From contig JACABE010000035.1 in assembly GCA_013377005.1 (NCBI GenBank), forward strand, positions 1-32,470: a stretch of DNA of 32,470 nucleotides, in the 5' to 3' direction. Every line of letters begins with the position of its first letter. The stretch's first letter is position 1. The translations under genes were made by a program, and so were the position numbers. Positions 8,956-17,157 of the stretch are shown in pieces. Under the pieces are notes generated by a model, which was given only the letters and a program-made list of their open reading frames with translations, did not search any database and was not told the origin of the DNA. Source of the DNA: Bacteroidota bacterium. GTDB taxonomy: Bacteria; Bacteroidota; Bacteroidia; Bacteroidales; JACABE01.

Positions 8956-10227
8956 CTATACAACTAAATCGCCAAATAACGACAACTGATTTTCATTAAA
9001 ACGCTTTAGTAATTTATTTTTCTCGTTCAAAATATTTCTTCTGATAATGGAAGGTAAAATATCTTTATGACCATCAGTTAGTTGATTACAAGTTATAAAA
9101 TATTTAGCTCTTTTTAAAACAATTCCCATTTTCTTTAAATGATTTTCATTTAATCTTCCAAATTTTCGCGAATGTACAATCAGTTTAGCTGAACGAACCC
9201 CAACTCCTGGAATTCTAAGAATCATTTCATAATCAGCTTTATTGATATCGATTGGAAATATATGTGGATTTCGCAAAGCATAACTTAGTTTTGGATCAAG
9301 CTCAAGATCCAATTGTTGAAACTCATCATTAACAATTTCATCTACCTTGAATTCATAAAACCTCAAAAGCCAGTCAGCTTGATAAAGCCTATTTTCTCTG
9401 ATTAATGGAGGTTGTTTCAAAGCAGGCAACCGATTATCTGCAAGTGTAACTGGAACATAACCTGAATAATATACTCTTTTTAGTTTTTGAAAATCGTATA
9501 AACCAGATGCTAATTGTAGTATTTGTCTGTCGTTTTCGGGAGAAGCCCCTATTATCAATTGTGTACTTTGTCCTGCAGGCGAAAAAACAGGTGATTTTCG
9601 ATATTTTTTTCGTTCTTCTTTGCTGATTATAATGTTTTCTTTAATCAAAGCCATAGGTTGATAAACACTTGCAAAATCTTTATCAGGTGCTAATATCTTA
9701 AGATTCTGCTCTGTTGGTATTTCAATATTTACACTCATTCTATCTGCATATAAACCAGCTTGTTTTACTAAATCAGGACTTGCTCCTGGTATGGCTTTCA
9801 AATGGATGTAAGCATTAAATCTATAAACCTCTCTGAGCTTTTTTGCAACATTCATCAATCGTTCCATTGTATAATCAGGATTTCGCATTACACCCGAGCT
9901 TAAAAACAAACCCTCAATATAATTTCTACGATAAAAATTAATCGTTAACTCAGCCAATTCATCTACTGTAAAAGCTGCACGAGCAATATCATTACTACTA
10001 CGATTTACGCAATAAGCACAATCGTAAATACAATGATTGCTCAATAATACTTTTAACAGCGAAATACATCTTCCATCTTCTGTAAAGCTATGACAAATGC
10101 CACAACTAACAGTATTCCCAATATTTTTACCATTATTACTTCTGCTACTTCCACTCGAAGAGCAAGATACATCATATTTGGCTGCATTTGCTAGAACATT
10201 TAATTTTTCAAGAATAGTATCGTTCAT
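8956..10227 (-). CDS. radical SAM protein, putative DNA modification/repair, with helix-hairpin-helix
   Basis: The 423-residue protein has the radical SAM Fe-S motif C66-x3-C70-x2-C73 (NHCIYDCAYC) and extra N-terminal cysteines (C42, C45, C54). The C-terminal helix-hairpin-helix ILRIPGVGVRSAKLIVHSR indicates DNA contact. It fits the TIGR03916 family (radical SAM linked to UDG-like proteins). The tail QLSLFGDLVV contains QLSLF at 414-418, matching the bacterial sliding-clamp binding pentapeptide QLxLF. The gene diverges from the LexA-like regulator across a 110-bp region holding a palindromic operator. The substrate of the radical chemistry is unknown. Confidence 0.88.
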   Translation of the reverse strand: MNDTILEKLNVLANAAKYDVSCSSSGSSRSNNGKNIGNTVSCGICHSFTEDGRCISLLKVLLSNHCIYDCAYCVNRSSNDIARAAFTVDELAELTINFYRRNYIEGLFLSSGVMRNPDYTMERLMNVAKKLREVYRFNAYIHLKAIPGASPDLVKQAGLYADRMSVNIEIPTEQNLKILAPDKDFASVYQPMALIKENIIISKEERKKYRKSPVFSPAGQSTQLIIGASPENDRQILQLASGLYDFQKLKRVYYSGYVPVTLADNRLPALKQPPLIRENRLYQADWLLRFYEFKVDEIVNDEFQQLDLELDPKLSYALRNPHIFPIDINKADYEMILRIPGVGVRSAKLIVHSRKFGRLNENHLKKMGIVLKRAKYFITCNQLTDGHKDILPSIIRRNILNEKNKLLKRFNENQLSLFGDLVV

Positions 10228-10248
10228 GATAAAAAAAGTATAAAAGTA

Positions 10249-10279
10249 TTTGGAATTGAAAAAATAAATACTAATTTTG
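10249..10279 (+). promoter_or_regulatory. promoter of the LexA-like regulator / dinB operon
   Basis: TTTG at 10249-10252, a 19-nt gap and TAATTTTG at 10272-10279 make a good Bacteroidota promoter. The predicted start is near 10285, some 50 nt before the ATG at 10338. A TACTAAT half-site (10269-10275) overlaps the -7 element. Confidence 0.65.
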
Positions 10280-10290
10280 TGCTACAAAAA

Positions 10291-10307
10291 TACTAATAAT
10301 ATTAGTA
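10291..10307. promoter_or_regulatory. palindromic operator of the LexA-like regulator
   Basis: TACTAATAATATTAGTA is a perfect 17-bp palindrome just downstream of the predicted transcription start. Further half-sites lie at 10269-10275 (TACTAAT) and about 10319-10325 (TTTAGTA). The half-sites cover the promoter, as expected for autorepression. A TATTTTTG -7-like element for the divergent radical SAM gene (minus strand, 10285-10292) touches the palindrome, so both directions may be controlled. The site is seen directly; the protein that binds it is inferred. Confidence 0.6.
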
Positions 10308-10337
10308 ATAAGTTATAATTTAGTAATATTTATAATT

Positions 10338-11135
10338 ATGAAATATATTTCAGTGAATATCAAGTATTTACGAAAGAAAAAGCAGTTAACTCAAGATGAT
10401 TTAGCTTTGAAAATTGGAGTAAAACGTGCAATGATTGGGTCTTATGAAGAATCTCGTGCAGTACCTAAACTACCATTATTACAAGCTTTAGCCTATTATT
10501 TTGATGTTCCGCTAAATGATTTGTTAGACAAAGATTTAAGCAAAATAACAGATTCAAAAAACCACATATCAAAAATTGATTTGGAAGGTAATAATTTAAG
10601 AGTTCTTTCTACCATAGTTGACAAACAAAACAATGAACTCATGACAGTAGTTCCTGCAAAAGCTGCTGCGGGTTATTTAAATGGCTATGCTGATGTTGAA
10701 TTTGTTGAAAGCTTAACTGCTTTTTCTTTGCCTTTAGCAGAAATCTCTCATGATCGGACCTATCGTATTTTTCAGATCAAAGGTGATAGTATGGAGCCAT
10801 TGCCAACAGGTACTTATATTATATGCAGATATTTAGATAACTGGTACAATATTAAAGATGGAAAAACTTATGTAGTCCTTACCAAAGATGATGGAATTGT
10901 TTACAAAAGATTGTATAATCGACTGGAAGAAACAAAAACATTAGAAATGATTTCTGACAATCATTTGTATCCACCATTTAGTGTTCATATAGAAAATGTA
11001 TTAGAAGTATGGCAAGCTATTGGATTGATAAGTTTTCAGTTACCCGATTCGGATGTACCTTCATTATTCAAATTAAACACTATGTTTACGGAATTGAAAA
11101 ATGAAATAAATACTCTAAAAAAAGCTATTGGCTGA
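10338..11135 (+). CDS. LexA-like (XRE + S24 peptidase) transcriptional regulator
   Basis: The 265-residue protein has an N-terminal XRE helix-turn-helix (about 5-62, LRKKKQLTQDDLALKIGV...IGSYEESRAVP). The C-terminal S24 peptidase domain has a candidate Ala111-Gly112 scissile bond, Ser151 in GDSMEP and Lys190 in VYKRL, the complete self-cleavage set of LexA/UmuD/CI-type proteins. It should repress the operon until RecA-stimulated cleavage. It lies 3 bp before dinB, so repressor and polymerase form one damage-inducible unit. The DNA-binding domain is of phage-repressor type, not the winged helix of classical LexA. Self-cleavage is inferred from the conserved residues. Confidence 0.88.
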   Translation: MKYISVNIKYLRKKKQLTQDDLALKIGVKRAMIGSYEESRAVPKLPLLQALAYYFDVPLNDLLDKDLSKITDSKNHISKIDLEGNNLRVLSTIVDKQNNELMTVVPAKAAAGYLNGYADVEFVESLTAFSLPLAEISHDRTYRIFQIKGDSMEPLPTGTYIICRYLDNWYNIKDGKTYVVLTKDDGIVYKRLYNRLEETKTLEMISDNHLYPPFSVHIENVLEVWQAIGLISFQLPDSDVPSLFKLNTMFTELKNEINTLKKAIG

Positions 11136-11138
11136 TAA

Positions 11139-12209
11139 ATGATTAGAAAAATCATACATATTGATATGGATGCTTTTTATGCTTCTGTTGAACAAAGAGA
11201 TAATCCTGAATTAAGAGGAAAACCTGTTGCTGTTGGCTGGGATAAAGAAAGAAGTGTAGTTTGTACCGCAAGCTATGAAGCACGCAAATTTGGTGTTCGT
11301 TCAGCTTTACCTTCTGTTACTGCAAAAAAGAAATGTCCAGAGTTGGTTTTTGTAAAACCTCACTTTGATAAATACCAAAAAGTTTCAAAACAAATTCGAG
11401 AAATTTTTCTGGAATATACCGATTTGGTTGAACCTTTATCTTTAGATGAGGCTTATTTAGATGTAACTGAAAACAAAAAGAACATAGCATCTGCAAGCAT
11501 TATTGCCAGACAAATTAAAGATAAAATAAAGGAAATTACCGGATTAACTGCATCAGCTGGCGTTTCCTATAATAAGTTTCTGGCAAAAATTGCTTCAGAT
11601 TATCAGAAACCTGATGGCTTATTTGTAATTAAACCCAATGAAGCTATGCATTTTATAGAAGAACTTGAAATTGAAAAGTTTTTTGGAATAGGTAAAGTAA
11701 CTGCAAAAAAAATGCATCAATTGGGTATTCACAAAGGAATAGACTTAAAACAACTTTCAGATAAAGAATTATCAAAACTATTTGGCAAACAAGGTGCTTA
11801 TTATTATAATATTGCAAATGGAATTGATGAACGTGAAGTTATTGCTCATCGTGAACGAAAATCCTTGGGTTCTGAAAGTACTTTCGAAAAAGATTTAACT
11901 AAAAAGTTTGAAGTTATTACAGAAATGTATAGGATTGAAAAACATTTAATGGAAATGATTGAAAAATATCATTATTTCGGGAGAACATTAACGTTGAAAG
12001 TGAAATATTCGGACTTTAAACAACATACTAAAAGTAAATCATTAAATTGCGATATTAACAATTTTCAACTATTGCATTCAACTACTAAAGAATTATTAAC
12101 ATCAATACCTTTCAATAATACCAATCTAAAGATTAGATTATTGGGGTTAAGTGTATCGAATTTTAATTATCTTCATCCAAAAATCAATCAATTGGAGTTG
12201 ACTTTGTAA
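11139..12209 (+). CDS. dinB: DNA polymerase IV (Y family)
   Basis: This is an error-prone translesion polymerase. The 356-residue product has the Y-family metal site: D9 in HIDMDAFYASVEQ, and D103/E104 in SLDEAYLDVT. The steric-gate region FYAS and the thumb HhH region EKFFGIGKVTAKKMHQLGI are also visible. The last residues QLELTL resemble a sliding-clamp binding motif, as in other Pol IV proteins. It starts 3 bp after the LexA-like regulator gene and is probably induced with it. A terminator at 12349-12390 is shared with the convergent pgk gene. Confidence 0.95.
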   Translation: MIRKIIHIDMDAFYASVEQRDNPELRGKPVAVGWDKERSVVCTASYEARKFGVRSALPSVTAKKKCPELVFVKPHFDKYQKVSKQIREIFLEYTDLVEPLSLDEAYLDVTENKKNIASASIIARQIKDKIKEITGLTASAGVSYNKFLAKIASDYQKPDGLFVIKPNEAMHFIEELEIEKFFGIGKVTAKKMHQLGIHKGIDLKQLSDKELSKLFGKQGAYYYNIANGIDEREVIAHRERKSLGSESTFEKDLTKKFEVITEMYRIEKHLMEMIEKYHYFGRTLTLKVKYSDFKQHTKSKSLNCDINNFQLLHSTTKELLTSIPFNNTNLKIRLLGLSVSNFNYLHPKINQLELTL

Positions 12210-12268
12210 AATTATTTTGTATCTTTTTTTAAATTAATAAAATATGTATTGGATTTCTATAAGAATTA

Positions 12269-12340
12269 TATGTTACAGGTCTTCCTAAAGAATCCGATAC
12301 AGCTAAATGGGAAACTCAGATTTATTATTCAGTAAAATAA
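12269..12340 (+). pseudogene. possible short gene remnant
   Basis: A 23-codon in-frame stretch ending in TAA reads like ordinary protein (VTGLPKESDTAKWETQIYYS...). It has no usable start codon close by, and the frame is closed upstream. It could be the 3' end of a decayed gene between dinB and pgk, or chance. I do not recognise it. Confidence 0.2.
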
Positions 12341-12348
12341 TTATAATA

Positions 12349-12390
12349 AAAAAAAGAGTCAGGTTTTATAAAAGCCTGACTCTTTTTTTT
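12349..12390. terminator. bidirectional terminator between dinB and pgk
   Basis: GAGTCAGG (12356-12363) pairs with CCTGACTC (12375-12382). The stem is flanked by an A-run on the left and eight T on the right, so it works for both converging genes. Confidence 0.85.
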
Positions 12391-12408
12391 ATTATATGAA
12401 TAATTGTA

Positions 12409-13602
12409 TTATTTGTCTAAAATAGCTTTAACACCCGGCAATACTTTACCTTCAAGATATTCGAGCATAGCTCCACCACCTGTTGAAACATAGCTAATTT
12501 GATCGGATAGATTATATTGATTAAGAGCCGCAACGGAATCGCCACCACCTACTGCTGAAAAAGCACCACTGATAGTAGCACTGGCTACAGCAATTGCAAC
12601 AGACTTGGTACCTTGCTTAAATCTATCCATTTCGAATACGCCCATAGGCCCATTCCAAAGTAATGTTTGAGAATTATTAATAATTTCGGCAAATCGTTTA
12701 CAACTTTTAGGTCCAATATCTAAGCCCATCCATTCTTCTTTAATATCATCTGCCGAAACTATATGAAAATGGGAATCGTTTGAAAAAGCATCGGAAATAA
12801 CAGCATCCGTTGGCAAATAGAGATTTACACCTTTAAGCATCATTTCCTGTACCATTTCGCGGGCAACATCAATTTTGTCTTCTTCAATCAAAGAATTCCC
12901 GACTTTGCCTCCCAAAGCTTTAATAAAGGTAAAAGCCATACCACCTCCAATAATCATATTATCTACTTTTGGAATCAAGTTTTTGATAATATCAATCTTA
13001 CTTGAAACCTTTGCACCTCCAATAATGGCAGTAAAAGGAGCTTGTGCACTATGCAAAAGTTTTTCAAGATTTTGAATTTCATTTTCGAGTAACAATCCAA
13101 AATATTTTGCTTTTGGGAAAAATCTGGCGATAGTTGCAGTAGAAGCGTGCTCTCGATGTGAAGTTCCAAAAGCATCATTAATATATGCATCACCTAAACT
13201 TGCCAGTTTTTTTGCAAATTCAACATCACCATTTATTTCCTCAGGGTAAAAACGAAGGTTTTCTAATAGAATTATTTCGCCTGGTTTCAATATTGCTGCA
13301 GCATCAACGGTTTTTTGACCAAATAAGTCTCTCGTAAAAATAATATTACGGTTTAGTAATTTTGATAAATGAGGAACGATAGGAGTAAGGGAATAATCTT
13401 CTTCATAGCCTCCTTTAGGACGACCAAGGTGAGCCATTAAAATAACTGCTGCACCATCATTTAAAACTTTATTGATAGTTGGTAATGATTCTACAATTCT
13501 AGTATCATCAGTTATTTGACGATTATGGTTCAATGGTACATTAAAATCGACTCTGATGAGAACCTTTTTTCCTTTAAAATTAACATCGTTTATCTTCTTC
13601 AT
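12409..13602 (-). CDS. pgk: phosphoglycerate kinase
   Basis: This glycolytic enzyme interconverts 1,3-bisphosphoglycerate + ADP and 3-phosphoglycerate + ATP. At 397 residues it is the standard bacterial length. Signatures are RVDFNVPLN near the N-terminus, MAHLGRPKG, ENLRFYPEE, GGAKVSSKIDII in the hinge region and GGGDSVAALNQY in the nucleotide-binding C-terminal domain. It is monocistronic and ends at the shared terminator. A TATTTTTG -7-like element (minus strand, 13628-13635) lies 26 bp upstream of the ATG, without a convincing -33 element. Confidence 0.96.
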   Translation of the reverse strand: MKKINDVNFKGKKVLIRVDFNVPLNHNRQITDDTRIVESLPTINKVLNDGAAVILMAHLGRPKGGYEEDYSLTPIVPHLSKLLNRNIIFTRDLFGQKTVDAAAILKPGEIILLENLRFYPEEINGDVEFAKKLASLGDAYINDAFGTSHREHASTATIARFFPKAKYFGLLLENEIQNLEKLLHSAQAPFTAIIGGAKVSSKIDIIKNLIPKVDNMIIGGGMAFTFIKALGGKVGNSLIEEDKIDVAREMVQEMMLKGVNLYLPTDAVISDAFSNDSHFHIVSADDIKEEWMGLDIGPKSCKRFAEIINNSQTLLWNGPMGVFEMDRFKQGTKSVAIAVASATISGAFSAVGGGDSVAALNQYNLSDQISYVSTGGGAMLEYLEGKVLPGVKAILDK

Positions 13603-13674
13603 AATATGTTTGGTTTAAATTTGACTTCAAAAATAATAAAAATATAATTAGATAGCTAAAAATATTTCAATGAA

Positions 13675-15360
13675 TTAATTTAAAATCAAATTTCTGTCTT
13701 TGTCATATTTGATGGTATAAGTAAAATTTACAATTTTATTTTCCTTTGGTTTTAGTTTCATTTTCCAGCTTAGCATTCCTGTTGTTTCATTATAATTGCC
13801 TGTAAAATTGTCAGAATCAAAACTAACTTTTATATCCTTATCATTAGACATAGGGATTTGGTCTTCTAATACCATATCAATAGAAGTGTTTTTATTATTT
13901 TTTACAGAAACTTCCATGCTAATAGTTTTAGATCGTGAATTTCCAACAATTTGTTCCTTTTCTTTATCTTTTAGTTTTTTTCGTTGAATGGCAATACCTC
14001 TATCTCTTCCCAAAGAAAGTTCAAGCGTATCGGCAATAATATTGGGGTCGATGATAGTTTCTCCAACAAATCCTCCTTCAAAATAAATATTTGCTTTTGC
14101 TGCCAACAAATTTAAATCTTCCCATCCACTGAGTTTTGCAATAAGAAAGGCATCTTTGTCAATTTTGGGTGCTGCAAAATAATTATAAGTTGTGGATATA
14201 TTGTCTTGATTGTGTACATATACCAGATGATATTTTCCATCACTTGGAATAGAATAAGGTAATTCAATACTATATTCCATAGCTGTTAAATTTTGAACTT
14301 CTGTAGTATAGTTTGAAGCTAACTGAGCTGAAGGTAATTTTTTGGAAATATCTTCGTCTTTCATAGCATCTAATTTTTCATAAGAGGCTGCAGCCGGAGC
14401 ATTAGTTCCCATTTGTAAATTGGAGGTATAAGCTGATACCGGCATATAATAATTCAAGTACCAAGATGAAAGATATGGCTTTATATTGCTTTTAATGGGA
14501 TTGTTAGTGGAGAGTTTTAATTTTACATTGTTCCAATCTTCACCCGTGTTTTGGTAAACATTGGCTTTAAATGCTAATTCAACAGGAGCATTAATATCAT
14601 TTACGCGAATATCGTATGATGGCGTCCAGCCAGCATTAGAACAGATATATGAAATTGAAAGGGTTCCTGTAACCGCTTCTTTTGCAGATACAGTTACTAT
14701 AACCTGATAAATAGGTGCATTTGAACTGGTTTTCTCACTTATAATTCTTTCTTTGTAGGCTAAGAGGTCGTTATAACGTGTTTGAAGTTGAGTTCTTTTA
14801 ATTAAAACTTTACTTTCTTCACGTTTGATCTTTTGAAGTTCAACATTAATACTATTCATTTTTGTATTAAAAAATTCCATGGCATCTTTCAATATTGGCA
14901 AAGAATCACTTTTACCGCCACCACGCATCAATGGATTATTGCTTAACATATCTTTCTGCTTGCTATAAAGATCTTTACGGTCTTTAATAACATCATAATC
15001 ATAATTAATTTCATTGAGTGTGTCTTGAGTTGTTTCTATTTTATGTTGCAATGCAGCTGGAATTAGAATTTCAGGATTATCAGCAGGCTCCGGATACTTA
15101 ATATTATGGCGAGAATCAAGGATTACAAAGTTGCCTTTACCTGATGGCTGAATACTGGCAATATTGGTGTAGGGTGAAATTCCCTCAAATACAAGCTCGC
15201 TAACACCTGGTTGCAAGTTTATGTTGGCAGAACGAATAATTTGTGCTCCATTAGTAAATATAGTAGCTTCTTTTATTGTAGATTTTAAATCTTTTGGTGT
15301 TTGAGCTATTACTAATTGTTGGCAGCAGAACAGAATAAAGATGATCCTAATTTTTCTCAT
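13675..15360 (-). CDS. DUF4139 / mucoidy-inhibitor-A-like secreted protein
   Basis: The 561-residue protein begins with a signal peptide (hydrophobic residues 5-19, ending VIAQ). The N-terminal part (about 25-125) fits DUF4140: KEATIFTNGAQIIRSANINLQPGVSELVFEG. A charged helical, probably coiled-coil stretch follows (about 105-220). The C-terminal DUF4139 region (about 220-561) contains ISYICSNAGWTPSYDIRVND and VYQNTGEDWNNVKLKLST, both typical of the family. It is exported, probably periplasmic or outer-membrane associated. The molecular function is unknown. It stands alone between pgk and a repeat-bearing intergenic region. Confidence 0.8.
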   Translation of the reverse strand: MRKIRIIFILFCCQQLVIAQTPKDLKSTIKEATIFTNGAQIIRSANINLQPGVSELVFEGISPYTNIASIQPSGKGNFVILDSRHNIKYPEPADNPEILIPAALQHKIETTQDTLNEINYDYDVIKDRKDLYSKQKDMLSNNPLMRGGGKSDSLPILKDAMEFFNTKMNSINVELQKIKREESKVLIKRTQLQTRYNDLLAYKERIISEKTSSNAPIYQVIVTVSAKEAVTGTLSISYICSNAGWTPSYDIRVNDINAPVELAFKANVYQNTGEDWNNVKLKLSTNNPIKSNIKPYLSSWYLNYYMPVSAYTSNLQMGTNAPAAASYEKLDAMKDEDISKKLPSAQLASNYTTEVQNLTAMEYSIELPYSIPSDGKYHLVYVHNQDNISTTYNYFAAPKIDKDAFLIAKLSGWEDLNLLAAKANIYFEGGFVGETIIDPNIIADTLELSLGRDRGIAIQRKKLKDKEKEQIVGNSRSKTISMEVSVKNNKNTSIDMVLEDQIPMSNDKDIKVSFDSDNFTGNYNETTGMLSWKMKLKPKENKIVNFTYTIKYDKDRNLILN

Positions 15361-15526
15361 AATACATTGAATGATTTAATAATAAATAAACTGATTTTAT
15401 TAAAGATATTTAGCAAATTACATGCCATGTTTTCAAAAGACCTGAAAAGTTAAAGATGTAAGTACTAAGAACCATTTATTGTCATATTTGAAATATAGAA
15501 TTAATTTTTCTAATGTATTTTTCATG

Positions 15527-15652
15527 AACGCGGATGACGCAGATCCCTTCGGGAAACGCTGATAAAACGGATTATTAATATATTAAAATCAAAACATTCT
15601 GAATAATTCGTGAAAATCTGCGTTTAAGGAACGTATCCGTTTAATCAGCGTT
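15527..15652. repeat. large imperfect inverted repeat of the AACGCTGATAAAACGGAT type
   Basis: AACGCTGATAAAACGGAT (15555-15572) is mirrored by ATCCGTTTAATCAGCGTT (15635-15652) with one mismatch. An outer part, GACGCAGAT (15536-15544), matches ATCTGCGTT (15616-15624). The GC content is higher than its surroundings. I recall similar sequences scattered between genes in Bacteroidota genomes, so this is probably a dispersed palindromic element. The rest of 15361-15838 is AT-rich with no gene. TAATTTTG at 15771-15778 could be a -7 element for the next operon, but no -33 element fits. Confidence 0.6.
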
Positions 15653-15838
15653 CTAATGTTTTTATACATTAATTAACGAAACTAAAAATATGCGTATTTG
15701 CTGTTTACTACTTAATTGCTTTTTTTCTATTTCTATTTTTGCAATTTTTAAATCTTATAATATTTTTTTATAATTTTGTAACAGTACAATCACTAACTTA
15801 TCGTAATATTGCAAATTGAGAATTAAATATTAAAAGAA

Positions 15839-16093
15839 ATGAAAATAAATAAAAACATTGCTATTAGCGATACCGGTTTTGTTTTCAATCCACTGAATGG
15901 TGAATCATATTCGATTAACCCTATAGGGATTGAAATTATTAATATGATGAAAGAAGATAAATCTTTTGAAGACATCACCCATACGATGCTTACAAAATAT
16001 ACTGTTGAAGATGCCACATTTGAAAAAGACTATTTTGATTTTATCGGAATATTAAAGCATCATAATTTAATTGACACCAATGAGCAAGCGTAA
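15839..16093 (+). CDS. PqqD-like (RiPP-recognition-element fold) protein
   Basis: The 84-residue protein fits the PqqD family. It opens with strand-forming IAISDTGFVFNPLNGESYSINPIGIEIINMM, with the family's 'NP.NG..Y.IN..G..I' pattern. Helices SFEDITHTMLTKY and FEKDYFDFIGILKHHNLI follow. PqqD-like domains bind leader peptides and present them to modifying enzymes. It is the first gene of a three-gene set with an ATP-grasp enzyme (14-bp overlap with the start chosen below) and a PLP decarboxylase. No separate precursor peptide gene is visible, but the decarboxylase itself begins with a leader-like segment. The assignment to the fold is fairly secure; the partner is inferred. Confidence 0.75.
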   Translation: MKINKNIAISDTGFVFNPLNGESYSINPIGIEIINMMKEDKSFEDITHTMLTKYTVEDATFEKDYFDFIGILKHHNLIDTNEQA

Positions 16094-17126
16094 AGTTACA
16101 ATTGCTGTGAGTGGCTTAAATGCCATTGACAGCCCTGGGCCAGGCGTTGCTGTTATCAGAGCCTTGCGTGAGGCAAAGAGTTTCGACGTAAAAATCATCG
16201 GATTATCTTATGAATCGCTCGAACCTGGGATATATATGCATAACATTATTGATAAAACTTATCATATTCCTTATCCAACAGCAGGAACCGACAGTTTATT
16301 GTCAAGAATGGAATACATACATAGTATTGAAAAAATTGATGTAATTATTCCCAATTTCGATGCTGAATTATATTCTTTCATGAAGTTGGAAGATACTTTT
16401 AAGGCTATGGGTATTCACATGTTTTTGCCTACTTTAAAACAGTTTGAAGAACGTCATAAAGTAAACCTTCCTGAATTTGGTAAAAAGTATGATATAAAAG
16501 TACCTTTTAGCAGAAATATCTTTAGCACTCAGGAAATTTTTACATTAACGGATGATTTTGAATTTCCTATGGTAATCAAAGGAAAATATTATGATGCGAG
16601 TATAGCCTATAATTTTGAGCAGGCGAAGAGTTATTTTAATAAAATCAGTGCTAAATGGGGTTTGCCAATAGTAGTTCAGCAATTTGTGCATGGAACCGAA
16701 TACAATATTACTGGTTTAGGCGATGGAAATGGAAATACCATAGCGGCGGTTCCTATGCGTAAGCAATATATTACCGATAAAGGAAAAGCCTGGGGTGGCA
16801 TTTCTATTGAAGATAAGAAAATGATAGACCTAACTCATAAGTTTGTAAGTCAAACCAAATGGAGAGGTGGTTTTGAGCTTGAATTAATGAAAGGACAGGA
16901 CAATGAATTTTATTTATTGGAGATAAACCCGAGGATTCCTGCCTGGATATATTTAGCAGTAGGAGTAGGGCAAAATATACCTGAATCATTGGTGAATCTG
17001 GCATTGGGCGAAAAGGTTGAACCTTATACCAGTTATGATGTGGGCAAAATGTTTATTCGTTATGCTTGGGATATGATAGTTGATATTGAAGAATTTCAGC
17101 AAATTTCTACTATAGGCGAATTATAA
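16080..17126 (+). CDS. ATP-grasp superfamily ligase
   Basis: The 348-residue protein has an N-terminal Rossmann-like pre-ATP-grasp domain (about 1-115, VTIAVSGLNAIDSPGPGVAVIRALR). An ATP-grasp fold follows, with Lys167 in VIKGKYYDA, the hinge IVVQQFVHGTEYNI (195-210) and the Mg-binding EINPRIPAW (281-289, E281/N283). Such enzymes activate a carboxylate with ATP and join it to an amine or another nucleophile. It most resembles carbamoyl-phosphate-synthase-like stand-alone ligases. I chose ATG 16080 over an in-frame TTG at 16071. It lies between a PqqD-like protein and a PLP decarboxylase. Substrate unknown. Confidence 0.82.
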   Translation: MSKRKVTIAVSGLNAIDSPGPGVAVIRALREAKSFDVKIIGLSYESLEPGIYMHNIIDKTYHIPYPTAGTDSLLSRMEYIHSIEKIDVIIPNFDAELYSFMKLEDTFKAMGIHMFLPTLKQFEERHKVNLPEFGKKYDIKVPFSRNIFSTQEIFTLTDDFEFPMVIKGKYYDASIAYNFEQAKSYFNKISAKWGLPIVVQQFVHGTEYNITGLGDGNGNTIAAVPMRKQYITDKGKAWGGISIEDKKMIDLTHKFVSQTKWRGGFELELMKGQDNEFYLLEINPRIPAWIYLAVGVGQNIPESLVNLALGEKVEPYTSYDVGKMFIRYAWDMIVDIEEFQQISTIGEL

Positions 17127-17157
17127 TAAATACAAAATAATTTATAAAAAAAATAAA

